A DNA stretch of 64,000 nt from Cupriavidus sp. P-10 (GCF_003402535.2 NZ_AP025172.1:806001-870000); one strand, 5' to 3'. Shown: positions 10,138 to 18,787, counted from the stretch's first letter. A program made the numbers and translations. The notes: a model not told the origin generated them from the sequence alone.

Positions 10138-10998
10138 CTACTCTCTGCCGGCGAATGGCTGTGGTTTGAGCGATCCAAGGTAGGCGATCAGCGCGTTCAT
10201 GTCGGCGGCGTTGATGTTTTTGTACCAATCGAACGCCATGGGCGGTTTGTAGTGAACGCCGTTCTTGTCTGTGCCGCGAATGGCTAGGGCGATCTCCGAA
10301 TTGGTCCAACCCTTTAGGCCGCTCTCATGCGGAGTCAGATTTCGCGCAACACTTTCGCCCCAAGGTCCTTTGAACACTTGGCCACCGGCGCCTAGACGCG
10401 TGAGTCGCAGCATTCCCTTCTCATCGCGCGGCGTGTGACATTCCATGCAATGCCCGATATTGGCGAGGTACTCCCCGTACTTGATCGTTTCCTTAGGGGA
10501 CGGAGCACGAATGTCTTTCACGGTCTGGCCGTAGTTCGGCGGCAATGGGATGTTGTACTTGGACTTCTCGACGGCGTTCTTCACGGGTGGCTGCACCCTC
10601 AAATACGCAATGATCGCTTCCAAATCGGCGTCAGATATACGCCGGTAGAACTCGATGGGCATAGGCGGACCGATGATGCTCCCGTCCGGCCGAATGCCTT
10701 CGCGGATCGCCTTGCCGAGCTGAGCATCAGTCCATTTGCCGATCCCTGTCTCAGGGTCTGGCGTGATGTTTGGCGCGAAGGCCTTAAACGGGGGCTCATC
10801 GAAGACCATGCCTCCAGACAGGCCCTTGGAGAAAATCGGCTCGCCCTTCTCACCTCGAGCGATATGGCAATTGCCGCAAGCCACCACGCCCTCCATTAGG
10901 TATTTGCCCCGCGCGATGCGCGCTTCATCTTGGCCGCTGCTTGTACCAATTTGAGCCATCAGAAGCACGCCTGTGGCCACTTGGAAGAACGTCCCCAT
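10138..10998 (-). CDS. Diheme cytochrome c
   Basis: 286-residue periplasmic protein with an N-terminal hydrophobic leader (about residues 5-18, ending near GTSSGQ) and two class I heme-binding motifs: CGNCH at 41-45 and CMECH at 184-188. Each domain has distal Met candidates (PPMPIEF, KPPMAFDW). It resembles the cytochrome subunits that take electrons from membrane or periplasmic dehydrogenases. Same strand and upstream of the molybdenum hydroxylase genes, separated by about 310 bp, so it probably serves as their electron acceptor, although the gap leaves room for separate transcription. Confidence 0.87.
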   Translation of the reverse strand: MGTFFQVATGVLLMAQIGTSSGQDEARIARGKYLMEGVVACGNCHIARGEKGEPIFSKGLSGGMVFDEPPFKAFAPNITPDPETGIGKWTDAQLGKAIREGIRPDGSIIGPPMPIEFYRRISDADLEAIIAYLRVQPPVKNAVEKSKYNIPLPPNYGQTVKDIRAPSPKETIKYGEYLANIGHCMECHTPRDEKGMLRLTRLGAGGQVFKGPWGESVARNLTPHESGLKGWTNSEIALAIRGTDKNGVHYKPPMAFDWYKNINAADMNALIAYLGSLKPQPFAGRE

Positions 10999-11515
10999 GA
11001 TTACCCCTGCCTATAGGCGATAGCTAACCCGCGCTGCGAGCCTCTACTCGTGTATCACCAATTCCCGCCTGAATGGAATCCCCCAAACAGGGGATCATGT
11101 TTCGTAAAATGGCGAATGTATCACCGGTGATTGGATGTATAAACCCAGCTTCATCATTGTGCGTCGTCGTCGCCCGGTTAGTTCGTGCACGGCGCAGCTG
11201 TATGTGAAAAACGCCTGCAATTCGAACCTGCGGAGTTCACTCGGACCTCCGGTGCGCCTCCCGCGGGCCAAACACGATACGTCAAGCCAAGGTGAACAAA
11301 AATCTCAGAAAATCAATAAGGTATGCTCGACGGCCAAGAATCCGATTAGGTTTGCGAGCCGTTGTAACTGTATGATACCAACGGGCTGATTGCCTTCAGC
11401 ACTCCAATAGCAGCGTCCAGTTCGGCGAATTCGGAAAGCTGTCCGACAGGCAGCGAACTGCTCCGCTGACATTAGCTGCAGTCAGCGCCCGTTGCAGGTG
11501 AGCTTTTTAGGAGAA
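10999..11515. other. Intergenic region with a 12-bp palindrome
   Basis: 517 bp between the cytochrome c gene and the coiled-coil hypothetical. No supported gene. A perfect palindrome, ATCACCGGTGAT, lies at 11120-11131; a related CACCACCGGTGATT sequence occurs near 16099. It may be a protein-binding site, but nothing identifies the protein. Confidence 0.4.
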
Positions 11516-12010
11516 TCACTGTAGAATTTCTAGTCCCACGTCACCCAAGCCGATTTCAGAAACTGGGATTCCCTTTTTTTTCTGAAACAGGACATGCTGC
11601 GCCACCCGATTACGATGCGTGACCAGCGTCGTCCGATCCAAGCCCAAGGCCGCTAGCGCGTAGTGATCCGTCATCAGTTTGTAGATGCGATGACGAAGCA
11701 GCAGACTGTCGGCCTGTGCTTGCAGTGTGCTGATCTGCGTTGTAGTCTCGCGTTCGAGCTGGCGCAGGTTGGTCACGGCTCTTGCATGCGTCTGACAGTA
11801 GCGGGCCAGATCAGCATACGCCTTCTCTAGCTCTTCTCGGAGTTGTCGTACCTGTTGATGGAGCTTCAGATTGTCCTGGACGCCGCGCTGAATGCGGGTC
11901 GCTTCCCCTATTGCAAGGTCTGCGGCTGCAATAGTGTCCTGCCAACCTGTGTACTCGACTTGGTCATGCAGAGGCGGCCACACTGGGCTTGGCTCCTTGT
12001 TGTCCGTCAT
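11516..12010 (-). CDS. Coiled-coil hypothetical protein
   Basis: 164-residue protein not recognised. Residues about 45-110 form a heptad-like, Leu/Gln/Glu-rich region (QQVRQLREELEKAYADL and onward) that should be a coiled coil. The C terminus contains RHRIYKLMTDHYALAALGLD, then ends GLGDVGLEILQ. No signal peptide or membrane helix. Base composition is lower in GC than the neighbours and it stands alone between decayed elements, suggesting horizontal origin. A DNA-binding or structural role is possible but unsupported. Confidence 0.5.
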   Translation of the reverse strand: MTDNKEPSPVWPPLHDQVEYTGWQDTIAAADLAIGEATRIQRGVQDNLKLHQQVRQLREELEKAYADLARYCQTHARAVTNLRQLERETTTQISTLQAQADSLLLRHRIYKLMTDHYALAALGLDRTTLVTHRNRVAQHVLFQKKKGIPVSEIGLGDVGLEILQ

Positions 12011-12222
12011 GCTGCTCCCCGTCCGCTTATTGGATTCCTTGGCCTTCTGCGGTGCTTAGCCGCCAACTTGACCAAGGACCCCCTGCTTCGTTGCTTCCCC
12101 CGCCTGACTTTCACAACACTACGATCAGATTTAAGTATGTAATCAGGTACGTGGCAACCCTTGTCCGCCCCCACGGAACATGGGGAAGGTGCTCCCCACT
12201 TTGTCGTTAACCACATCCACAT

Positions 12223-12542
12223 TCAAGCCACGCCGCTGACATCATATCTCGCAGATCCTGTCATATTCATCCTCCGAATGGCTGATTCATCCGACCATTC
12301 CTTAACCCTGATCGTGTTGCGTCCGGACTTCTTGGCGTCATAAAGCGATGCGTGGGCGGCAGCGACCAAGGATTCATCGGTGACCGTCTTGCCCGTGTCG
12401 CGAAGCTGATAGCCAGCACGCCAAAACTGGCCTTGACTGCAATGCTTCGAGTGGCTGCGTTGGTTGCCGGATTGCCCTCAATTGCCGCTTGCGGCAGTTC
12501 TGTAGGTGACACCGCGCCGTTGAGGTCGGTCTGTGCTACCAA
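12223..12542 (-). pseudogene. GGDEF diguanylate cyclase C-terminal remnant, frameshifted
   Basis: Read on the minus strand, the first part encodes AIEGNP and SIAVKASFGV, like the last strands of a GGDEF domain. The matching continuation is in another frame: AGYQLRDTGKTVTDESLVAA, then HASLYDAKKSGRNTI, the diagnostic ALYxAKxxGRN motif near the C terminus of diguanylate cyclases. The frame changes at about 12465. The catalytic GGDEF itself is missing, so this is a truncated, frameshifted relic. Confidence 0.65.
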
Positions 12543-12613
12543 GCAAAAACAGGCAAGCCTCGAAGGATAGTCGCGTTGCCTGCGGCGCGCGATGCAATTG
12601 AGAAGGCGCTCGT

Positions 12614-12748
12614 GCGGGAATTTGAACAGCTACCGCCCGGGATCAGGCATCCGTCGCTACACCGGGCCTACACTGCCCCATCACAAGGAGGCAACCCATC
12701 GAACTAAAATTCCAATGCAAATCTGTTCGATAAAACGGGGTAACCCCA
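12614..12748 (+). mobile_element. IS3-family terminal fragment, inverted relative to the complete copy
   Basis: About 135 bp, nearly identical (four or five differences) to the reverse complement of 16172-16306, the 3' end of the complete IS3-type element. It includes the transposase C-terminal codons and the terminal inverted repeat CTGTTCGATAAAACGG. Only this end survives here; the rest of the element is absent. With the complete copy it brackets the sulfide module at 12.75-16.17 kb in inverted orientation. Confidence 0.85.
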
Positions 12749-12797
12749 GGGGCAGAGAGCATTCTTCTCGGGCACCTGCACGAGCCAATCTCGCGGG

Positions 12798-13019
12798 CTA
12801 TTGCCTTGCCGTGCCCAACCATTGCCAGGTGCAGGATATGACCAGGGTGCCTGCAAACACGGCGAGCCAGCCTTCGGCCTGCGGACTGACGCCGTCAACC
12901 CGAAACAGGGTCGCGCCAAGCTCTGACCCAATCAGGGCAGCGACAATGCCCCCGTTTGCCGCAGTGGCGAGATGCTGGCGGCCGGTCATTTGCAGAAATG
13001 AAAGCGTAATCGCCCGCGG
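12798..13019 (-). CDS. Small hydrophobic protein, possibly truncated
   Basis: Minus-strand frame of 63 residues from the ATG at 12989, open a little further upstream. Two hydrophobic segments are visible: GGIVAALIGSELGATLF and WLAVFAGTLVISCTWQWLG. The Gly-rich first helix is loosely like GlsB/YeaQ/YmgE stress membrane proteins, but it is too short to assign. No good ribosome-binding site is visible, and it lies beside an IS fragment, so it may be the remaining end of a larger gene. Confidence 0.35.
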   Translation of the reverse strand, partial: PRAITLSFLQMTGRQHLATAANGGIVAALIGSELGATLFRVDGVSPQAEGWLAVFAGTLVISCTWQWLGTARQ

Positions 13020-13025
13020 CAGTCC

Positions 13026-13511
13026 TCAAGGTTGGCGCGGCTGCATCCAGTTCTGGTGCATCATCATGTGGTTCATCATCATCTGCTGCATGCCCATGTA
13101 CTGGTCCGTCATGTACTGCCGCTGCTTCATTTGCTCAGGGGTGAGCTTCGAATAGTAGCCGCCCATCTGTCCCCACCCCATCATGTGCCCGCCCCTCATG
13201 TGCCCGCCCATCATCCCAGGCCCCCACATGCCGTGCATCATGCCCATCGTACTCTGCATGGCCGTCCAGTGTTCCTGAAGTAACTTCTGGCGCTCTTGCG
13301 GGTCCTGCGTTTGGCGGATTTTGTCCATCTGCTCCTGCATCTTCCGCATGTTTTCCTGAACCTGCGCCGCCTGCTTGTCGAACTCGGCGACGTTGGGTTG
13401 CTCCTGTTTCGCTGGAGCACTCTTGGCAGCAGGTTTACTTTGTTGAGCTAGCGCAGGAGTTACGCAAAGCATGATTGCGGATAATGCTGCCCCTATGAGT
13501 TCCTTCTTCAT
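13026..13511 (-). CDS. Met-rich periplasmic protein
   Basis: 161-residue exported protein starting at the ATG at 13511, preceded by AGGAGAGGC; the frame extends upstream to a TTG that is not needed. Residues 1-22 are a signal peptide ending near ALA-Q. A charged helical middle (KMQEQMDKIRQTQDPQERQKL) is followed by a Met/Gly/His-rich half with many MM and MH pairs. Such Met/His clusters are common in periplasmic copper-handling proteins. The middle region resembles the protein at 18866-19396, so the two are paralogs. A possible FNR box lies at 13650-13663. Confidence 0.7.
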   Translation of the reverse strand: MKKELIGAALSAIMLCVTPALAQQSKPAAKSAPAKQEQPNVAEFDKQAAQVQENMRKMQEQMDKIRQTQDPQERQKLLQEHWTAMQSTMGMMHGMWGPGMMGGHMRGGHMMGWGQMGGYYSKLTPEQMKQRQYMTDQYMGMQQMMMNHMMMHQNWMQPRQP

Positions 13512-13649
13512 CGTGCCTCTCCTATTGGCCTTTCTACCCCAGTCGACGGTCAGTCTCAAGGCTACTGATTCGAAGTCAGGAAAAACAAACATATGCGTTT
13601 GCCCGTCCCTTCTCCTATCCAAAAGATAATGCTCCTCAGGTGAAGAGAG

Positions 13650-13663
13650 TTGATGCAAGACAA
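13650..13663 (-). promoter_or_regulatory. Possible FNR/ANR box
   Basis: TTGAT-GCAA-GACAA, eight of ten positions of TTGAT-N4-ATCAA, centred about 145 bp upstream of the Met-rich protein start at 13511. Weaker than most boxes in the window; listed because the paralog at 18866 has a perfect one. Confidence 0.35.
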
Positions 13664-13760
13664 CAATTGAAAACAGCCTGCCTCAACGCGGACTGGTCCA
13701 CGCCAATCGAGGCCCAGCTCTCATCCGCCACGCATCGGTAAGGTCGGTCACTAACCTGAC

Positions 13761-14621
13761 TCAGATGACGTTAAGAGGGATTTTTAGATAGCGAACGCCA
13801 TTCGCATCGGGCGGCGGCAACTCCCCGGCTCGGATATTGACTTGCACCGACGGCAGCAGCAGCGTGGGCATCGCCAGCGTCGCATCGCGCGCCTGGCGCA
13901 TGGCCACGAACTGTTCCTCGTTCACGCCGTCATGCACTTGGATGTTGCCTTCGCGCTGAGCGCGCACCGTCGTTTCCCATGCAGGCTCGCGCCCCTCGGG
14001 CGGATAGTCGTGACACATGAAGAGCCGTGTATTGCTCGGCAGGTCCAGCAGCTTGCGGATGGAGCGATACAACTCGTGCGCGTCGCCGCCCGGGAAATCG
14101 CAGCGAGCCGTGCCGACGTCCGGCATGAACAGCGTATCGCCGACAAAGACCGCGTCCCCAATCTGGTAAGCCATGTCAGCGGGTGTATGTCCTGGCACAT
14201 GAATCGCCCTGCCGGTCAGGCCGCCGATGGCAAACGTCGCTCCGTCGTCAAACAGGTGGTCGAACTGCGACCCGTCGAGCCGGAACTCAGGCCCCAGGTT
14301 GAAGAGCTTCTTGAAGACCCCCTGTACGTTGCGGATGTTCTGGCCTATTGCTATCTGGCCACCCAGGTGTCGCTTCAGGTACGGCGCGGCAGACAGGTGG
14401 TCGGCATGCGCGTGCGTCTCGAGAATCCACTCGACTCGCAGTTCATGCGCGCGCACAAACGCAACGACCTTATCAGCGCTTGCCGTCGATGTCCGTCCCG
14501 CCTTGGGCTCGTAGTCCAGCACTGAGTCGATGATGGCGCACTCGGAGCGCCCCTCCTGAAAGACCACGTACGTCACAGTAAAGGTCGCAGGGTCGAAGAA
14601 CGGCTGGATAGTCGGATGCAT
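13761..14621 (-). CDS. blh: Persulfide dioxygenase-like metallo-beta-lactamase-fold hydrolase
   Basis: 286-residue protein of the ETHE1/Blh group, which oxidises glutathione persulfide to sulfite using mononuclear iron. Visible: THAHADH at 69-75, the later metal-ligand His in HVPGHTPADMAY, then GDTLFMPDVGTARCDFPGGDA, typical of the persulfide dioxygenase branch, and a third His in MCHDYPPEGR. It is divergent from the ArsR-type repressor at 14706 with an 84-bp AT-rich gap, as in bigR-blh loci of plant-associated bacteria. Role: removing sulfide-derived persulfides. Rhodanese fusion is absent. Confidence 0.85.
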   Translation of the reverse strand: MHPTIQPFFDPATFTVTYVVFQEGRSECAIIDSVLDYEPKAGRTSTASADKVVAFVRAHELRVEWILETHAHADHLSAAPYLKRHLGGQIAIGQNIRNVQGVFKKLFNLGPEFRLDGSQFDHLFDDGATFAIGGLTGRAIHVPGHTPADMAYQIGDAVFVGDTLFMPDVGTARCDFPGGDAHELYRSIRKLLDLPSNTRLFMCHDYPPEGREPAWETTVRAQREGNIQVHDGVNEEQFVAMRQARDATLAMPTLLLPSVQVNIRAGELPPPDANGVRYLKIPLNVI

Positions 14622-14705
14622 GCTCGCCTCCTTGGGTGCAGTACATTCTATTCACATACATTCTATTATCAAATATAATATTAACAAGCAAAGTGTAGAC
14701 GACCT
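14622..14705. promoter_or_regulatory. Divergent promoter with candidate BigR/SqrR operator
   Basis: AT-rich gap between blh and the bigR-like gene, strikingly unlike the GC-rich surroundings. It contains the direct repeat TACATTCTATT at 14641-14651 and 14656-14666, followed by the near-palindromic ATTATCAAATATAATATT. BigR operators are AT-rich and lie in the same divergent position, so this is the probable binding site controlling both directions. Confidence 0.55.
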
Positions 14706-15044
14706 ATGGATCAGCCCCACCCCACCATCGACCTCGCCACCATGCAAGCTGCCGCAGCGAACGCCTGCGCCTTGCTCAAGGTGCTTGCCAATCCGGACCG
14801 CCTGCTGCTGATGTGCCGCCTGTCCCAAGGCGAGTTGTCTGTCGGTGAACTGGAGGAACAGCTCGGCATCCGGCAGCCGACGCTGTCCCAGCAACTCGCT
14901 GTGCTCCGTGAAAGCGGTCTGGTGGCGACGCGCCGCGACGGCAAGAACATCTTCTATTCGGTGGCAAGCCCTCAGGCGCTTGCCGTCATGGCCGTGCTTT
15001 ATCAACAGTTCTGTGCCGATACATCAGAGGACGCGACATGCTGA
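14706..15044 (+). CDS. bigR: ArsR-family persulfide-responsive repressor (BigR/SqrR type)
   Basis: 112-residue winged-helix repressor. It has two cysteines, C37 (RLLLMCRL) and C103 (YQQFCAD), spaced 66 residues apart, exactly as the redox pair C42/C108 of BigR or C41/C107 of SqrR that forms a polysulfide bridge and releases DNA. The recognition helix is in QPTLSQQLAVLRESGLV. A third cysteine, C21, and a terminal C112 are extra. It is divergent from blh and overlaps the downstream transporter start by 7 bp, forming one operon with the two YeeE/YedE genes. Confidence 0.87.
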   Translation: MDQPHPTIDLATMQAAAANACALLKVLANPDRLLLMCRLSQGELSVGELEEQLGIRQPTLSQQLAVLRESGLVATRRDGKNIFYSVASPQALAVMAVLYQQFCADTSEDATC

Positions 15045-15472
15045 TTGACCTAGCTAACTTCACCCCCGGCCTGTCGTTGGTCGGCGGACTCATCATCGGC
15101 GCGGCGGCCGCCGTGCTGGTGCTGTTCAACGGCCGCATTGCCGGCATCAGCGGCATCTTCGGCGGCCTGCTCAGCCTGCCCCGCAACGACATGCCTTGGC
15201 GCCTGACCTTCCTCGCCGGCCTGGTTGGCGCTCCTGTCATTGCGAGCCTGCTCGGCAAGCCGGCCATTGCGGATATCCAGGCAAGCTGGGGCGAAATCCT
15301 GGTCGCCGGCTTCCTGGTAGGCCTTGGCACTCGCTACGCCAGCGGCTGCACCAGCGGCCATGGCGTGTGCGGCATCTCGCGCGGTTCCATCCGCTCGCTG
15401 GTCGCCACCCTGACCTTCATGGTGGCGGGATTCTTGACTGTCTTCGTGCAACGGCACCTGATTGGAGGCTGA
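15038..15472 (+). CDS. pmpA: YeeE/YedE family sulfur transporter, first half
   Basis: 144-residue membrane protein with about four helices and the motif [14 protein letters not shown], whose cysteines are the conserved sulfur-relay residues of YeeE/YedE (TsuA-like) permeases. Proteins of this half-size work as a pair with a second half encoded next door. It overlaps the repressor gene by 7 bp. Family members import thiosulfate or move reduced sulfur species; association with BigR and Blh points to sulfide/persulfide homeostasis here. Confidence 0.82.
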   Translation: MLIDLANFTPGLSLVGGLIIGAAAAVLVLFNGRIAGISGIFGGLLSLPRNDMPWRLTFLAGLVGAPVIASLLGKPAIADIQASWGEILVAGFLVGLGTRYASGCTSGHGVCGISRGSIRSLVATLTFMVAGFLTVFVQRHLIGG

Positions 15473-15473
15473 T

Positions 15474-15905
15474 ATGACCGCCATTACCGCACTCCTCGCA
15501 GGCCTGCTATTCGGTATTGGCCTGATGGTCTCCGGCATGGCCAACCCGGCCAAGGTGCTGGGCTTTCTTGACCTTGCAGGACCCTGGGACCCCTCCCTCG
15601 CTTTGGTGATGGTCGGTGCCATTGCCATTGGCTCGCTCGCCTTCCTCATTGCCAAACACCGCAAGCACTCCTTCCTGGGGCTGCCTGTGCAACTGCCGGC
15701 AAGCACGACCGTAACGCTACGGCTGGTACTGGGCAGCGCCGCTTTCGGCGTCGGCTGGGGTCTGGCCGGCTTCTGCCCTGGTCCCGCGCTGGTTGCCCTG
15801 GGCGCTGGCTATCCGAAGGCCATTGGCTTTGTGGCGGCAATGGTTGCTGGCATGCTCGTGTTCGAGGTCGCGGAGCGCGCCAAATCAAGCATGCAACGCG
15901 CGTAG
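15474..15905 (+). CDS. pmpB: YeeE/YedE family sulfur transporter, second half
   Basis: 143-residue membrane protein with about four helices and [17 protein letters not shown], the second-half signature with one conserved Cys. The ATG at 15474 is chosen because TTGGAGGC is 4-11 bp upstream and it begins 1 bp after the pmpA stop. Both halves together give the eight or nine helices of full-length YeeE. The last gene of the sulfide operon; the IS3 element follows about 270 bp later. Confidence 0.82.
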   Translation: MTAITALLAGLLFGIGLMVSGMANPAKVLGFLDLAGPWDPSLALVMVGAIAIGSLAFLIAKHRKHSFLGLPVQLPASTTVTLRLVLGSAAFGVGWGLAGFCPGPALVALGAGYPKAIGFVAAMVAGMLVFEVAERAKSSMQRA

Positions 15906-16208
15906 GCACGCCAGCATTGGCAGCGATGTCCACGTACGTCGCCCCCACATGCAGCCGTGTACCAGCCGGCAAAGTGTCGTGCACATTTCCCGCCGTGCCG
16001 ATGACTTTTGGCACGAGACCCGTTCGCGACCATACCGATATGCGCCCTCATTCCCGAAGCACCATCCGCCGCTCCCGTGATAATTGTTAAAGCGCACGCG
16101 CACCACCGGTGATTTTGGTCGAACCGGGCGCAGGGATCCGCACCGGGCCCACCACCCATATGGGATCTGGGGTTACTCCGTTTTATCGAACAGATTTGCA
16201 TTGGAATC

Positions 16209-17114
16209 TTAGTTCGATGGGTTGTCTCCTTGTGATGGGGCAGTGTAGGCCCGGTGTAGCGACGGATGTCTGATCCCGGGCGGTAGCTGTTCAAATTCCT
16301 GCGGGGAGCGATATCCGAGCGCACTGTGCAGGCGATGTGGGTTGTACCAGCCTTCGATCCAGGTGAAGAGTCCGCGCCGGGCGTCGTCGTGCGTCGCGAA
16401 GTGCGAACGGTTGAGCAGCTCACATTCGAGCGTGGCGAAGAAGGCCTCGCACATCGCGTTGTCGTAGGCATCGCCGACCGAGCCCATGGACGGCCGCACC
16501 CCGGCCTCCCGGCAGCGCTGGCCAAACGCCACAGACGTGTATTGGCAGCCTTGATCCGAATGATGGATCACCTCGGTGGGACGACGTTGTGCCAGGGCCA
16601 TGTCCAGCGCCTGCAGCATCAGCGCAGTGCGGAGGTGGTTGCCCATGGCCCAGCCCACGATGCGTCGGCTGTACACGTCGAGGACGACAGCGAGATAGTA
16701 AAAGCCGGCCCTGGTCGGAATGTATGTCGCATCGGCAACCCACAACTGGTTGGGGGCCTCGGCACGGAAGTGCCGCTGCACCAGATCGGCAGCGGGTCTG
16801 GCCCACGCTGCGCGGCGCGTCGTGCAGATGAAGTGAGGCCGGCATGCCCCGCGCAGCCCGGCCTCACGCATCAGTCTGGCCACGCGCTTGCGCCCCACCC
16901 GGATCCCCTGACGCAGCAGCGCTGCGTGTATGCGGGGCACGCCATAGGTGCCATAGGAGCGGGAGTGGATCGCGCGGATCTGCACCAGCAGCAGCTTGTC
17001 GCGCACGACACGGGGGCTGGGGCAGCGCCCGTTCCACGCATGGAAGCCACTGCGCGAGACCTCAAGCAGCCGGGCCATGGTGGACAACGGATAGCGAGCC
17101 TGGTTCGCCTTCAT
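16209..17114 (-). CDS. IS3-family transposase OrfB (DDE integrase)
   Basis: 301-residue catalytic part of the IS3 transposase. It has the HTH_21-like start, the first catalytic Asp in LWVADATYI, the second in HHSDQGCQYTS and the Glu in EAFFATLECELL, followed by the usual YNxxRxHSALGYRSP tail. It overlaps OrfA by 4 bp in another frame, so the active OrfAB fusion would need a -1 ribosomal frameshift in the overlap. Apparently intact. Confidence 0.92.
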   Translation of the reverse strand: MKANQARYPLSTMARLLEVSRSGFHAWNGRCPSPRVVRDKLLLVQIRAIHSRSYGTYGVPRIHAALLRQGIRVGRKRVARLMREAGLRGACRPHFICTTRRAAWARPAADLVQRHFRAEAPNQLWVADATYIPTRAGFYYLAVVLDVYSRRIVGWAMGNHLRTALMLQALDMALAQRRPTEVIHHSDQGCQYTSVAFGQRCREAGVRPSMGSVGDAYDNAMCEAFFATLECELLNRSHFATHDDARRGLFTWIEGWYNPHRLHSALGYRSPQEFEQLPPGIRHPSLHRAYTAPSQGDNPSN

Positions 17115-17434
17115 GAATTCGTACCCTTGTCGGGCAGCGAGTCGGTCTCCCGGGCAAACCAGGCCGCGGCTTTTGCCAATATCTCCCTCTCCATTTTGAG
17201 CTGCCGGTTCTCACGGCGTAGCCGCGTGAGTTCCTGGTGCTCGGCACTGGTCAGGCCGTCATGACGTGTGCCTGCGTCACGTTCGGCCTGGGCGACCCAG
17301 CCGTAGATGGTCTGAGCCGTGGGCTCGAACTCCTTGGCCAGATCCTCCGGTCGACGACCTGCATGGACCAGGTCAACCATTTGCTGCCGGAAGGCCGCGG
17401 CATACGGCATGTGATGTTTAGCCATGGTGAGCAC
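17111..17434 (-). CDS. IS3-family transposase OrfA
   Basis: 107-residue DNA-binding subunit. An N-terminal helix-turn-helix (AFRQQMVDLVHAGRRPEDLA with TIYGWV) is followed by a leucine-zipper-like helix LTRLRRENRQLKMEREIL used for multimerisation. The start at 17434 has an in-frame alternative ATG three codons later. It overlaps OrfB by 4 bp. Confidence 0.9.
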   Translation of the reverse strand: MLTMAKHHMPYAAAFRQQMVDLVHAGRRPEDLAKEFEPTAQTIYGWVAQAERDAGTRHDGLTSAEHQELTRLRRENRQLKMEREILAKAAAWFARETDSLPDKGTNS

Positions 17435-17548
17435 CTCCTTTGGTTCAAGATAGGTGCTGTCCGAAAAAACGGGTCATCTCCAATCGGGAAAGCGGGAGAG
17501 CGCTGTTCCTTTGCCTCTCTTGTGATGCTTCCGTAGTCAAACACTCCT

Positions 17549-17562
17549 TTGATCTGGATCAT
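17549..17562 (+). promoter_or_regulatory. FNR/ANR box
   Basis: TTGAT-CTGG-ATCAT, nine of ten consensus positions, centred about 40 bp before the ATG at 17596. Because of the short distance, the transcript would be almost leaderless if this acted at -41.5. Confidence 0.55.
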
Positions 17563-17595
17563 TCTTGCGAGTGTCAGCTGAGAGAGGGGCAAGAA

Positions 17596-17951
17596 ATGAC
17601 TGGAACCGTCTGGTCGGGCGCCACCACGCAAAGCGGCGTTCGTCTAAATGAGCAAGGTGAAGTCAGGCTGGGCAAGCTGACTACATCCTTCGGGTTGTCG
17701 CTAGGCATCACCTCGGTGCTCAGCGCATTACTGGTGATACTCAAGGAGACAAACGAGCAAACTGTACTCGCCTGGATGAAGGCAGCCACTGGGCATTACT
17801 GGATCACCCATAGCCTGCTGGACGTGCTGGCATTCGTCATTTTGGGTCTCGCGCTGCTGCAAAGGCATCCGATGGCCGTCGCGGTCATTGCTCTCGGAGG
17901 CGTCGCGTTTCCGGGGCGCTGCTAATTGCCGCCTTTTACTATCTGGCGTGA
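17596..17951 (+). pseudogene. Small membrane protein, frameshifted at its C terminus
   Basis: The frame from the ATG at 17596 (RBS GAGAGGGGC) gives a 109-residue protein with hydrophobic segments at about 28-47, 70-86 and 90-104, ending at 17925. The final helix stops abruptly in GVAFPGRC, while the next frame continues GALLIAAFYYLA and stops at 17949-17951. A single-base change near 17905-17912 probably truncated the last helix. Function unknown; an FNR box sits directly in front, so it belongs to the low-oxygen set. Confidence 0.5.
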
Positions 17952-18036
17952 GCTCGCGCGCTTCGGCGCGCGCTCGCGACGTCTGCGGTGATGCAAGAAG
18001 GTGATAGTTCGCCATTCCCGAAGCAGGGGACGCGTC

Positions 18037-18142
18037 ATGTACAGGAAGATCGTGCCATGGCATGCGTCGAATACTGCTGGGCAGTGTCGCCGAAGGACTT
18101 GTCGGCCAAAGCAGGCTTCCGGTAGTGCTCGTTCGCCGCTGA
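18037..18142 (+). pseudogene. Universal stress protein remnant with internal deletion
   Basis: The ATG at 18037 opens with MYRKIV, the usual start of a single-domain USP, then runs out of frame. From about 18066 the next frame reads RRILLGSVAEGLVGQSRLP and VVLVRR-stop, the typical end of the ATP-binding loop and last strand of USPs. About 110 internal codons are missing. It is a two-ended scar of a USP gene. Confidence 0.6.
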
Positions 18143-18787
18143 GGTGGGTCACTTCTTCAACGGTTTCCCGGGGGGCCTGGTGGGACTCGCCGGGCTCCCC
18201 ATGATCTTGAAATCCATGCCTGCTGCCTTGAAAGCGCCCCGGTAGACGCTATCGCGCGAAACACGGGACGCTGAAAGAACCGCCACGACCACAGGGGAGA
18301 ACGAGGCGGAGCCAACGCCGAACGAAGTGTCGTTGGTAGTGGCGTAGCAGAGGAACAAGCAATCCGCCGCAGGGCTGGCGCCGACGGGCGAAATATGGGC
18401 TATATCTGAATTGTGCCGCCAATCGCCCCAAGGCACGTCTCGAGGTATTAGCGGATGGCTTCCTCGACGATCTGCTCAGCCTTACCGGCGGGAAGTTCGG
18501 GGTCCGACGCCTTTGTGCTCGACCATCTCTGTCGACTCACGCACCGTGACGATCCTTCGGGTACGGATGGAACGAAATTTTGTGGCGCTCTGCACGGATC
18601 TCCCTGACTTGCCGCCATCATAGTCAAATTCTAGGTATTCCGCCCCCGGATTTGTTCCTGGCCAACCGTTTCCTGGCACACCGGAGCATTGCTGCTGAGG
18701 GCATCAGCAAAATGGTCTGCGCAGATTGCACCGGCGCGCAGACCGGCACATCGATGGGACTAAACACCCGGTACACCCATCGCTTCG
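18143..18787. other. Non-coding or decayed stretch
   Basis: About 640 bp with no supported intact gene. On the minus strand, 18443-18679 contains a possible frameshifted short gene (frame one IVTVRESTEMVEHK, then frame two ELPAGKAEQIVEEAIR-stop at about 18446), but the family is not recognised. The remainder shows nothing definable. Confidence 0.4.

Larger units (their letters stand above)
16173..17476 (-). mobile_element. Complete IS3-family insertion sequence
   Basis: About 1.3 kb with two overlapping transposase frames on the minus strand and imperfect terminal inverted repeats: CCGTTTTATCGAACAG at the left end (16178-16193) and, read inward from the right end, CCGTTTTTTCGGACAG (17456-17471). 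Exact tips are uncertain by a few bases and no target duplication is obvious. A near-identical copy of its left end lies at 12614-12748. Confidence 0.85.

Noticed and set aside
15906..16014. Minus-strand segment reading VIGTAGNVHDTLPAGTRLHV
   Set aside because: It looks protein-like, but it is only about 35 codons, has no start and matches no family I recognise; left as possible debris.
16326..17264. 312-codon open frame across the IS3 element
   Set aside because: Antisense to the intact transposase frames.
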